Shown here: positions 35,601 to 43,443 of the stretch, one piece after another
Layout: every line of letters starts with the position of its first letter
Numbering within the stretch: position 1 is the stretch's first letter
Source of the DNA: Novosphingobium sp. EMRT-2
Lineage (GTDB): Bacteria > Pseudomonadota > Alphaproteobacteria > Sphingomonadales > Sphingomonadaceae
Assembly: GCF_005145025.1 (NCBI RefSeq)
Contig: NZ_CP039695.1
Span: 2,723,501 to 2,787,500 of the forward strand
Length of the DNA stretch: 64,000 bases
Direction: 5' to 3'
Position numbers and translations under genes: made by a program
The notes under the pieces: model-generated
What the model saw: only the letters and a program-made list of their open reading frames with translations
What the model was told of the DNA's origin: nothing
The model's database searches: none

Positions 35601-37940
35601 ATGAACTTCCAGACCTGTCTGCGTGCCGGCCTGCTGGCCGGAACGGGAGCGCTTGCGCTTGCCGTCAGCCCCGCCTTCGCCGCTGAAGCCGCCGCGCCGG
35701 CCGCCGATGCCGCTTCGCCCGAAACCGACAGCACCGGCCTGACCGAAATCGTCGTCACCGCCACCAAGCGCGAGACGAACCTCCAGCAGACGCCGATCTC
35801 GATCTCGGTGATGGGCGCGGACGATCTCAAGAAGCGCCACGTCCAGAGCCTGATGGACCTTGCCGACGGCTCGGTTCCGTCGCTGCGCATCTCCACGTTC
35901 GAAGCGCGCCAGTCGGCGCTGACGATCGGTATTCGCGGCATCGTTCCCGACGACGCCAACCAGCCCGCGCGCGAACAGGGCGTCGGCGTCTATCTCGATG
36001 GTGTCTATCTCGGCCGCCAGCATGGCCTGAACGCTAGCCTCTATGACGTCGAGCGCGTCGAAGTTCTCAAGGGGCCGCAGGGCACCCTGTTCGGCCGGAA
36101 CACCGAAGGCGGCGCGCTGTCGATGGTGCTCAAGGCGCCCACCGGCGAATTCGGTGGCCGCCTGCAGGCTGGCGTGGGCAACTACGGTTCGTACAACGCC
36201 CAGTTGCACCTCGATCTGCCCGAATACCACAATATCTCGATCAAGCTCGATGGTGTGCTTCAGCACCAGGATCCGACGATCAAGAACCCGCTGGCGGGCC
36301 AGGCCGGCTGGAACCAGTATCACCGCTACGGCGGCCGCATCGCAGCGCGCTGGAAGCCCACCAGCGATCTGACGATCGACCTCGCGTTCGACAAGTCGCG
36401 CGACGAGAACACGCCGTTCTACAGCCAGCTCGTGACGATCACGCCGTCCGCGCTCGCCAACATCCCCAAGGATGCCAACGGCACGCCGCTGATCCAGTAC
36501 GGCTATGGCCGTGCCACCTCGGCCGATATCGGTGTGCCGCAGCAGCCGAGCATCGACATCACCAAGGGCTTCACCGGCCACATCAGCTACAAGGTGTCGC
36601 CAGGCCTCGAACTGCGCTCGATCACGGCGTGGCGCACGGTCAGCGACGAACAGTGGGACAACTCGGGCGGCGCGCACCGCACGCCGATTTGGGGGCCGAA
36701 CGTCAACTTCAGCCGCTATTCGCTGGCCGGCTTGCAGCAGCGCCAGTTCAGCCAGGAACTCCAGGCGGTCGGTTCGGCCGGCAAGTTCGACTACGTGTTC
36801 GGCCTGTACTACTTCAACGAACGCGCCAGCGACTGGGCGCGCACGCCGAACACCAACAAGTGGAACGCGGCGCTCAACGGCTACACCATCAACGATCCGT
36901 CGACGTACCTCAGCGCCACGCTGGCCCGCGCCAGCACGGCCTATGCCAAGAGCTACGCCGCTTACGGCCAGGTGACCTACAACCCGTTCGATCCGCTGCA
37001 CATCACCGTGGGCGGCCGTTACACCAAGGACGACAAGAACGGGCTGCTCTACACCGTCAACGGCGCGGCAACGAACTTCACGTTCGACCAGTCGAACAGC
37101 CGGTTCGATCCGCTGGTGGTGCTGGCCTACGAGGTCAACCCCGACATCAACGTGTACGCCAAGTACGCCACCGGCTATCGTGCCGGCGGCGCCAGCTCGC
37201 GCTCGCTGAACTACCGCTCGTTCGGCCCGGAATCGGTGAAGTCCTACGAAGTGGGCCTGAAGACCGAGTTCTTCGACCGCAAGGTGCGCTTCAACGTGGC
37301 CGGTTACATCATGGACCGCGACAACACGCAGGTGGACTTCAACTATTTCATCCTGCAGCAGAACGGCACCGTCCGGAACACGCTGGAAACCGTCAATGCG
37401 CTTGGCACCACCAAGATTCGCGGCGTTGAAGCGGACCTGACCGTGCGCCCGGTCGATGGGCTGTCGATGGGCCTGTCCTACGCCTACACCTACACCCACG
37501 TTCCGCCGGCGCGGAACACGGTGCAGGAAGCGCTGAACGCCACGCTCAATCCGCCGGTGACCACCCCGGTCTTCGAAACGGTCTATATCCTATACACGCC
37601 GAAGAACGCGCTGTCGGGCTCGATGGATTATGAACTGCCGGTCGGCGGCGCCGGTACCGAACTGCGCTTCCACGTCGATGGCAACTACAGCGATCCTGTC
37701 CACTCGTTCGCCGGCGAAAAGCTGATGACCGACAAGAGCTTCATCGTGAACGCCCGCCTGTCGCTGGCGGACATCCCGATGAGCGATGGCGGCCAGAAGC
37801 TGACCGTTTCGGCCTGGGCGCGCAACCTGTTCAACGAAGAACACATCTATCGTCGTTCGGGCGCCAACACCTCGCTGGGCGATTACGCGAACTACAACGC
37901 GCCGCGTACCTTCGGTATCGACGCGACGGTTCAGTTCTGA
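35601..37940 (+). CDS. TonB-dependent receptor, second of three
   Basis: The 779-aa outer-membrane receptor has a signal peptide MNFQTCLRAGLLAGTGALAL ending near SPAFA and a TonB-box-like TEIVVTATKRE. The plug carries the sphingomonad-type GIRGIVPDDANQPAREQGVGVYLDGVYLGRQHG and VERVEVLKGPQGTLFGRNTEGGA blocks, and the barrel ends FGIDATVQF. The type fits the large catabolic TonB family of sphingomonads, often tied to aromatic or glycan uptake. ATG 35601 follows GAGGG; the upstream ATG at 35556 would lie in the structured leader. Two terminators follow. Confidence 0.93.
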   Translation: MNFQTCLRAGLLAGTGALALAVSPAFAAEAAAPAADAASPETDSTGLTEIVVTATKRETNLQQTPISISVMGADDLKKRHVQSLMDLADGSVPSLRISTFEARQSALTIGIRGIVPDDANQPAREQGVGVYLDGVYLGRQHGLNASLYDVERVEVLKGPQGTLFGRNTEGGALSMVLKAPTGEFGGRLQAGVGNYGSYNAQLHLDLPEYHNISIKLDGVLQHQDPTIKNPLAGQAGWNQYHRYGGRIAARWKPTSDLTIDLAFDKSRDENTPFYSQLVTITPSALANIPKDANGTPLIQYGYGRATSADIGVPQQPSIDITKGFTGHISYKVSPGLELRSITAWRTVSDEQWDNSGGAHRTPIWGPNVNFSRYSLAGLQQRQFSQELQAVGSAGKFDYVFGLYYFNERASDWARTPNTNKWNAALNGYTINDPSTYLSATLARASTAYAKSYAAYGQVTYNPFDPLHITVGGRYTKDDKNGLLYTVNGAATNFTFDQSNSRFDPLVVLAYEVNPDINVYAKYATGYRAGGASSRSLNYRSFGPESVKSYEVGLKTEFFDRKVRFNVAGYIMDRDNTQVDFNYFILQQNGTVRNTLETVNALGTTKIRGVEADLTVRPVDGLSMGLSYAYTYTHVPPARNTVQEALNATLNPPVTTPVFETVYILYTPKNALSGSMDYELPVGGAGTELRFHVDGNYSDPVHSFAGEKLMTDKSFIVNARLSLADIPMSDGGQKLTVSAWARNLFNEEHIYRRSGANTSLGDYANYNAPRTFGIDATVQF

Positions 37941-37956
37941 CGCATGACGAACAAGG

Positions 37957-37987
37957 CCGGGGCGGGCTGCTGGCCTGCCCCGGTTTA
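37957..37987 (+). terminator. Candidate first terminator of the second receptor
   Basis: The stem CCGGGGC (37957-37963) pairs with GCCCCGG (37977-37983) and is followed by TTTA, 17 bp past the stop. It is weaker than the second terminator. Confidence 0.5.
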
Positions 37988-38003
37988 CTTCTGACCACCC
38001 TTT

Positions 38004-38038
38004 GCGGCGGCGGGCCTGTGCCTTGCCGCCGCTTTTTT
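38004..38038 (+). terminator. Second, stronger terminator after the second TonB receptor
   Basis: A perfect 8-bp stem, GCGGCGGC (38004-38011) with GCCGCCGC (38025-38032), is followed by six T residues. The convergent glycosyltransferase gene ends about 60 bp further on. Confidence 0.8.
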
Positions 38039-38096
38039 GCACGTCAGAGCGCGCCGGACGGACCGGCGGTTGAGTGCGTGAAAAAGGTGGCTGCCG

Positions 38097-39269
38097 TTAG
38101 GCCGCGCGGCGGCGCGGGGTGACGAGGCGTTCGTAGGAGGCGAACAGCTCCGCGAAGTGATCGTCCATCGTGCGCGGCGGCGGGATGTCCGCGCGCGGAC
38201 CGGCTTCGCCGCGTTCGCGCCGCGCGGCATAGTCGGCGATGGCGTCCGCCGCAGCGGAGGCGCTGGCCGAGGCATAGGTCCAGCCGCCGGAGGCACGGGC
38301 CTGGTCCGCCGCGCCGCCTTCGTCGGGCGCGATCAGCGGCAGGCCGCTGGCGCGCGCTTCGGCGGCGACCATGCAGAACGTTTCCGCCTCGCACCCGTGG
38401 ACCAGCGCATCGGCGCTGGCCATCACGCGGGCCAGTTCGCCGCGATCGGTGATCGGTTCCAGGATGCGGATATGCGGATTGGCCGAAACGCGGCGCACGA
38501 TCGCCTTGCGGTCCCGCCCCTGTCCCACCAGCACGAGGCCCACCGGATGGCGCGATCCGGCGGCCTCGACCGCCTCGACCAGCATGGGCCAGCGCTTTTC
38601 GGGCGCGAAGCGGCCGACGCCGAGCAGCAGCGTGGCGCTTTCGGGCAGCTCGCACATCGCGAGCAGGCGGCGGCGCAGGTCTTCATCGCGCAGGCGCGGC
38701 GAAAACACGCCCGGATCGACGCCCATCGGGTTGGTCACCACATGGCGCAACCCGCCTTCGACCAGCCGCACGGACAGGCCGGGGCTGGCGCTGACCACCA
38801 TGTCGTATTTCCCGTCGAGCCGGCGCAGGTGCCGCCAGTAACGGTCGAACGCCCGGTCGATCGTGGGGCGCTTGGCCACGGGATCGAGCCAGCGATAGGC
38901 ATAGGCCGACAGCGGATCGGCATGCATGATCAGCGCGCGCGGGGCATCGCCCGGCCAGTCCGCGATCGTGCTGGCGCTGCGCCAGGGGGATGAGGCTTCG
39001 ACGAAATCGGGCGCCTCGCGATCGAGCGCGGCATAGAGCGCTTCGGTATCGTTGAAATAGCGGTAGTTGAAATCGAGCGGGAACAGCTGCGATTTCAGCC
39101 ACACGATCCGCGCATTGGGGCCGCGCTGCTCGACATGATCGTGGGCTCCGGGCGCGATGACCACCACGTCATGGCCCAGCGCGGCGCCGGCCTTGAGCTT
39201 GCGGTCGATATAGGTCCGCACGCCGCCGCCCTTGGGAGCATAGAAGGCGCAGACGTCGACGAGCTTCAT
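38097..39269 (-). CDS. GT4-family glycosyltransferase
   Basis: The 390-aa cytoplasmic, membrane-associated enzyme has the GT-B fold start MKLVDVCAFYAPKGGGVRTYI and the GT4 C-terminal donor-binding E-x7-E motif in EAETFCMVAAEARASGLPLIAPDEGG. The sugar donor and acceptor cannot be read. Its ATG directly abuts the stop of the membrane-protein gene upstream, so both are made from one mRNA, with the deacetylase gene further upstream. A lipid- or glycan-modifying role at the cell envelope is inferred from this company. Confidence 0.9.
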   Translation of the reverse strand: MKLVDVCAFYAPKGGGVRTYIDRKLKAGAALGHDVVVIAPGAHDHVEQRGPNARIVWLKSQLFPLDFNYRYFNDTEALYAALDREAPDFVEASSPWRSASTIADWPGDAPRALIMHADPLSAYAYRWLDPVAKRPTIDRAFDRYWRHLRRLDGKYDMVVSASPGLSVRLVEGGLRHVVTNPMGVDPGVFSPRLRDEDLRRRLLAMCELPESATLLLGVGRFAPEKRWPMLVEAVEAAGSRHPVGLVLVGQGRDRKAIVRRVSANPHIRILEPITDRGELARVMASADALVHGCEAETFCMVAAEARASGLPLIAPDEGGAADQARASGGWTYASASASAAADAIADYAARRERGEAGPRADIPPPRTMDDHFAELFASYERLVTPRRRAA

Positions 39270-40193
39270 TTACGCCGCCTTTTCCTTGCGCACCGCGTCC
39301 AGCACCGTCAGCGCCAGGAACAGGATGACGTGCGTGGCCAGGATCAGCATCGAGACCATCGCGATCATCACCCCGATCTTGAGGTGTTCGCCCACCAGCA
39401 GGGTGGCGACGCCGGCGAAGGCGATGTCCTTGTTGGGGATCAGCGGCAGGCGCGAGATCAGCAGGCGCATCGTGGCCAGCAGCAGCCACGATCCCAGGCT
39501 CACGCCCGGCAGGATCAGGTGCCAGGCCAGCGCGGCGAAGCCGGTGTTGGCGATCACGCGCAGGCAGTGGACGACGAAGGTATAGACGAGTTCGTCGCGC
39601 GGCAGGCTGAGCAGCCCGTTGCGGAAGAACATGATGACCAGCGAGGTCAGCAGGACGATGCCGATCGACATCGCCATGAGGTTGCCGTCCTTGCCGAAGC
39701 CCAGCAGCCCGATCAGCGGCCAGGCCAGCGCCAGCATGGCCAGCGTGAGGATGTTGCCCGCCAGCGCCGAGAGGATGGCCACGTCCTTCACCGCGCCGAA
39801 GGGCGACCCTTCCATCTTCACATGCTTGCGCGCCCAGTCGTAGAAATAGACCTCGCCGACGTAACCCAGCAGCAGCTCGTTGCCGATCATCTTCTTGACC
39901 AGCGGGATGAAGCCCGCCGCCGGGATGTTCCACAGGCGGCGGAAGATCAGCCAGTCCGCGGCCGGCGCGGCGAAATAGCTGGCCGCAAGCACAAGCCACA
40001 CCAGCGGCGAACGGGGAATGATCGACCAGATCATCGACCAGTTCAGTTCGCGCAGCTGCAGCAGGACCGCGGCCAGAATGGCCAGCGAGATGGCGGGGCC
40101 GAGCAGGGGACTCCACTTGCGCAATCCGGCGCCGGCGGCGATCGGATCGGGCAGGCTCATGCCGGGTGCGGAGACATCGGACGCGCTAGTCAT
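39270..40193 (-). CDS. Polytopic membrane protein, LPG synthase transmembrane-like
   Basis: The 307-aa inner-membrane protein has about eight hydrophobic helices. The pattern, including the early RLWNIPAAGFIPLVKKMIGNELLLGYVGEVYFYDWARKH segment, recalls the transmembrane half of lysylphosphatidylglycerol synthase/UPF0104 proteins, but no cytoplasmic aminoacyl-transferase domain is present. It may be a lipid flippase-type partner. The stop touches the glycosyltransferase start, so the pair is a unit. Family assignment is moderate. Confidence 0.65.
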   Translation of the reverse strand: MTSASDVSAPGMSLPDPIAAGAGLRKWSPLLGPAISLAILAAVLLQLRELNWSMIWSIIPRSPLVWLVLAASYFAAPAADWLIFRRLWNIPAAGFIPLVKKMIGNELLLGYVGEVYFYDWARKHVKMEGSPFGAVKDVAILSALAGNILTLAMLALAWPLIGLLGFGKDGNLMAMSIGIVLLTSLVIMFFRNGLLSLPRDELVYTFVVHCLRVIANTGFAALAWHLILPGVSLGSWLLLATMRLLISRLPLIPNKDIAFAGVATLLVGEHLKIGVMIAMVSMLILATHVILFLALTVLDAVRKEKAA

Positions 40194-40322
40194 CGCGAAA
40201 ACCTTGAGAGAAACAGCATGGCCGCAATTCGGTGGCAGGCCCGTGGCAGGATCGTGCCGCGCCTAGGGCGGCGAACCTTGCGGCCGGATGAACGGTCCGC
40301 ATCGGGCGTGGCAGGCGGCGCG

Positions 40323-41102
40323 TCACGCGGCCAGCGCCTTTGGCGCGGCGGTGATCGCATCGTAGCGGCTGGCCCGGTGCGTACGCAGGAAGCAGCGCAG
40401 CGTGCTGTCGATGCTGGCAAGCAGGGCCGGTACGCCGCAATCGCCGGGATGGACCGCGAGGCGCAGCGTCGGCAGCACGCGCGGCAAGGCGGTGCGCGCC
40501 AGCGCCGCGAAAGCGATCGAACTGGCGATGCGCGGGCGGCTGCGGCTGGCCCAGGTCACCACGGGGCCACGGGCGACGACCGCGCCGGTGGCCGGCTCCC
40601 ACACCTTCATGTGATCTTCCGCCAGCGCGAAGCCCGCATCGCGCGCGGCCTCCAGCGCGCCATCGCCGTAAAGCCAGGCCGGCGCGATGAAGCCGGCGAC
40701 CGGACGGCCGATCGCCTCTTCCACCAGCGCCCGCCCCCGCGTCATGCGCGCCAGGGCCTCGGCGCGGGACAGGCTCAGGAATTCGCCTTCACCAGCGGTC
40801 ATGCGCTTCGCCTTGAAGCCCGCCACGCTGCCCTGGGGCGGCGTTTCGTCGATGTGCGACCAGCCATGCAGGAACATTTCCACGCCCGCATCGGCCCAGT
40901 CCCGCAAGCGGCGCTGGAATGCCTGCGCTTCGGCCAGCGGCGCGCCGTGCCAGTGATCGGGAATGACCAGCATGGCAAAGCGCGGTCCGCCCAGATGCGC
41001 GGCAAGCCGTTCGGCCAGTGCATCGACCTGCCGCTCGAAACGCGGCGAGACATCGTGGATCGACACGAGCAGACGGCGGGAGGAAGAGGAGCTTGCGGTC
41101 AT
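40323..41102 (-). CDS. DUF2334-type polysaccharide deacetylase
   Basis: The 259-aa protein has the deacetylase metal motifs: the first Asp in VSIHDVSPRF, and the HxxxH-type MFLHGWSHID. Other features are the PEHW-like PDHWHGAP and the FIAPAWLYGDGAL segments that define the DUF2334 subfamily. ATG 41102 is used instead of a TTG three bases upstream. It lies 129 bp before the membrane protein on the same strand, probably the first gene of the trio. The substrate (an N-acetyl sugar on a lipid or polymer) is inferred. Confidence 0.82.
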   Translation of the reverse strand: MTASSSSSRRLLVSIHDVSPRFERQVDALAERLAAHLGGPRFAMLVIPDHWHGAPLAEAQAFQRRLRDWADAGVEMFLHGWSHIDETPPQGSVAGFKAKRMTAGEGEFLSLSRAEALARMTRGRALVEEAIGRPVAGFIAPAWLYGDGALEAARDAGFALAEDHMKVWEPATGAVVARGPVVTWASRSRPRIASSIAFAALARTALPRVLPTLRLAVHPGDCGVPALLASIDSTLRCFLRTHRASRYDAITAAPKALAA

Positions 41103-41584
41103 CAACGGCGGTTTGGCGCTTGGTGTGATCTGGCGTCAGAAAAAGGCCTGCGGAGCGCAAGCCCATGCCCGATAGACGTCGCCGATCGTGTATTCCAGCA
41201 AGCGAAACATCCTTCCGGCTCGTGGCACCGCGAGTGTGCCATTATTGTGACGCCGGCGCCTGGCTCCAAGGACAGGCGGCTGGCCCGAAAGCCGGCCGTC
41301 TGTCCCGGGATTGCTGCGCACTTTGGCCCCTATCCGCTGAAGTTGGAATTTAAGGCCGATACCGCATCTAGCCGGCCGCTTCTTCCCGCGATGTGTCAGG
41401 GCAATTACAGATCGTTAATTCTCTGTCGCGCGGATCGGGCGCGCCAGATGCCAAGCCTGCGCTTGGGCCTGAAAAGAAATCATTCCATCGTCCGGCGATT
41501 GTCTACTTCATGAGTTGAGTTATCTTGAGGGCGTCGGGACGTATTCCGAGTCGACCGGCCGGCAATCCTTCAGGAGATGCAATC
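41103..41584. other. Divergent gap between deacetylase and hydrolase genes
   Basis: About 480 bp contain no convincing ORF. It must hold the promoters of the minus-strand envelope trio and of the plus-strand hydrolase. A strong plus-strand hairpin at 41270-41305 is listed separately. No riboswitch or tRNA was recognised. Confidence 0.5.
41270..41305 (+). ncRNA. Strong hairpin of unknown role
   Basis: A 15-bp stem (41270-41284 with 41291-41305, including two G-U pairs that exist only in plus-strand RNA) has a CCGAAA loop. It lies in the divergent gap upstream of the hydrolase. The G-U pairs suggest it is transcribed from the plus strand. Leader or small-RNA function is a guess. Confidence 0.35.
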
Positions 41585-42268
41585 ATGGCCACGCATACGC
41601 TGCTTTCGGGGCTGCCTTCCGGCGCCAACACCGATCGAGAACCCCTTGTGCTCACCGTTCCCGGGCTGAACAACAGCGGTCCTGGCCACTGGCAGACCAT
41701 CTGGGAACAGGAATTCGACAATTGCCACCGGGTCGACCTTGGCCTGTGGGACGATCCGCATCGCAACACCTGGGTCAACAAGCTGAACCTGGTGATCCAG
41801 CGGGCCGACCGCCCCGTGGTGCTCGCCGCGCACAGTCTGGGCTGCCTGGCCGTGGCATGGTGGGCCGAATACGAACGGCCCGGACGCGATGGTCCGGTGG
41901 TGGGCGCGCTGCTGGTGGCTCCGCCCGACGTGGAGGAGCGCGCGCTGGATCGCCGGCTGACCCGGTTTGCGCCGTTCCCGCCTTCGGAACTTCCGTTCCC
42001 CTCGATCCTCGTCGCTAGCCGCAACGATCCCTATCTGCGCTTCGGCGCGGCGCGGCGACTGGCCACGACCTGGGGCAGCCGTTTCGCCGATGCGGGGCCG
42101 GCTGGCCACATCAACGCGGAATCCGACCTGGGCGAATGGACCTTCGGCCAGGTGCTGCTCTCGCAATTGCTGCCGGACGGGTTGCGTTCGGCGGGCACCG
42201 GCAAGCGGCCCCTGCCGCGCCTCGGCTCCATCGGCGATGGGCGCGCGCAGCGTCTGGCGGAGCGCTGA
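41585..42268 (+). CDS. RBBP9/YdeN-type alpha/beta hydrolase
   Basis: The 227-aa serine hydrolase has the nucleophile Ser84 in AAHSLGCLAV, Asp148 (SRNDPY) and His175 (AGHINAES). The PGLNNSGPGHWQTIWE start motif is characteristic of the RBBP9/YdeN family. ATG 41585 is preferred to 41525 because AGGAG at 41571-41575 is well placed and the earlier residues are not conserved. It is followed 47 bp later by the TetR gene. The substrate is unknown. Confidence 0.9.
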   Translation: MATHTLLSGLPSGANTDREPLVLTVPGLNNSGPGHWQTIWEQEFDNCHRVDLGLWDDPHRNTWVNKLNLVIQRADRPVVLAAHSLGCLAVAWWAEYERPGRDGPVVGALLVAPPDVEERALDRRLTRFAPFPPSELPFPSILVASRNDPYLRFGAARRLATTWGSRFADAGPAGHINAESDLGEWTFGQVLLSQLLPDGLRSAGTGKRPLPRLGSIGDGRAQRLAER

Positions 42269-42315
42269 TCCGCGGGCCATTGCCTGCACCACGGCCCGCG
42301 CGTTAAGCCCCGGCG

Positions 42316-42978
42316 ATGGAAATGGCCGGCACAGCACGCGCGGGCGAGCGCAGGATCGATGGCGAGCGCCGCGCCGAAATCGGGCGCGAGCGCAAGGCGC
42401 GCACTCGCACGCGGATTCTCGCGGCCACGTTCGATCTGTTCGGGCGGCAGAACGGCCTGTTCACCCGCGTGGAGGAAATCTGCGACGCGGCGCGGATCAC
42501 CCGGCCCACGTTCTATAACCATTTTGCCGGGATGGAGGATCTGCGCGAGGCGCTGTCCTGGGAAGTGACGCACGATTTCCTGGCGGCGGTGGTGCAGGCG
42601 ATCGGTGCGCTGCCCGATGCCGCGCAGCGCACCGCCACCGCGATCCGGTACTACCTGCGGCGCGGCCAGCAGGATGCGCGGTGGGCCTGGTCGATCGTCA
42701 ACATCAGCGCCTGCGGCATCATCTTCGGCGCGGAGACGCACCAGCAGGCCCAGCGCACGGTGGAGGAGGGCATGGCGTCCGGCGCCTTCCGCATCACCGA
42801 TGCGCGCATTGGGCGAGATGTCGTGCTCGGTGCGACGCTTTCGGCGCTGGTAACATTGCTGCGCGAGGAGACGGGGGAGGATTATCCGGCCCAGATCGCC
42901 GAATCCGTGCTCGTGGGGCTGGGCATGGCTCGCGCAAAGGCGGCCGTGCTGGCGCGCTCGCCGCTCGCCGAACTCTGA
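42316..42978 (+). CDS. TetR-family transcriptional regulator
   Basis: The 220-aa repressor-type regulator has its N-terminal HTH at about residues 30-75, with the recognition-helix block FTRVEEICDAARITRPTFYNHFAGMEDLREAL. The ligand domain follows, with no obvious catalytic or metal motif. Both ATG 42316 and ATG 42322 are possible starts; no clear Shine-Dalgarno decides. It is followed by the cytochrome and flavoprotein operon, with an AT-rich inverted repeat in between that could be its operator. Confidence 0.9.
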   Translation: MEMAGTARAGERRIDGERRAEIGRERKARTRTRILAATFDLFGRQNGLFTRVEEICDAARITRPTFYNHFAGMEDLREALSWEVTHDFLAAVVQAIGALPDAAQRTATAIRYYLRRGQQDARWAWSIVNISACGIIFGAETHQQAQRTVEEGMASGAFRITDARIGRDVVLGATLSALVTLLREETGEDYPAQIAESVLVGLGMARAKAAVLARSPLAEL

Positions 42979-43061
42979 TCCGCGCTTTCGAGGCACTCGA
43001 CCGCATTTCGCAGCGTGACACGCGCGGCGTTCGCAGCGCTTGACTCCCTACTCTCTTCACG

Positions 43062-43090
43062 TTCAAATTTTACATATAGTAAGATATGAA
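43062..43090. promoter_or_regulatory. Low-GC inverted repeat, candidate TetR operator
   Basis: TTCAAATTTTAC (43062-43073) and GTAAGATATGAA (43079-43090) match as inverted repeats at 10 of 12 positions around a 5-bp centre (ATATA). The block is a strikingly AT-rich island between the TetR gene and the flavocytochrome operon. It also contains TATAGT (43075-43080), a possible -10. The assignment to this TetR is inference. Confidence 0.5.
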
Positions 43091-43125
43091 AAAGGGGCCG
43101 CATGGCTCCGGACGGGAGTTCTGGG

Positions 43126-43443
43126 ATGCTTCGTGTGTACGGAGGCATGATCGTGCTGGCGCTGGCTGGCCCGGTCGCGGCGCAGCAACGGCTGGGAGAG
43201 GTGCAGGCGCCGCGCGCGCCCGAGCAGGTCTATGCGAAAGTGTGCGGGTACTGCCACGGTCGCAATGTCGGGCCGATCCTGCTGGGCCGTCACCTGCCCG
43301 CCGAAACCGTGAAATACGTGGCGCGGCATGGCCAGAACGGGATGCCCGCCTTCCGCCCCACCGAAGTGACGCCGGCGGAGCTTGACGCACTGGCGGCATG
43401 GATCGCGACGGCCCCCGCGCGCAAGGAGGAGCACGGACAATGA
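43126..43443 (+). CDS. c-type cytochrome, partner subunit of the following flavoprotein
   Basis: The 105-aa periplasmic cytochrome c has a heme-binding motif CGYCH (Cys40, Cys43, His44) and a likely distal Met73 in NGMPAFRP. A signal peptide (MLRVYGGMIVLALAGPVAA) precedes it. ATG 43126 follows GGGAG; ATG 43102 is an alternative that would only lengthen the signal. Its stop overlaps the flavoprotein start (ATGA), the same gene pairing as PchC/PchF or EhyA/EhyB flavocytochromes. The role is to accept electrons from the flavin; exact redox partner inferred. Confidence 0.88.
   Translation: MLRVYGGMIVLALAGPVAAQQRLGEVQAPRAPEQVYAKVCGYCHGRNVGPILLGRHLPAETVKYVARHGQNGMPAFRPTEVTPAELDALAAWIATAPARKEEHGQ

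Noticed and set aside
37957..38038. Two hairpins as the core of a CRISPR or repeat array
   Set aside because: They are unrelated in sequence and each behaves as an intrinsic terminator.
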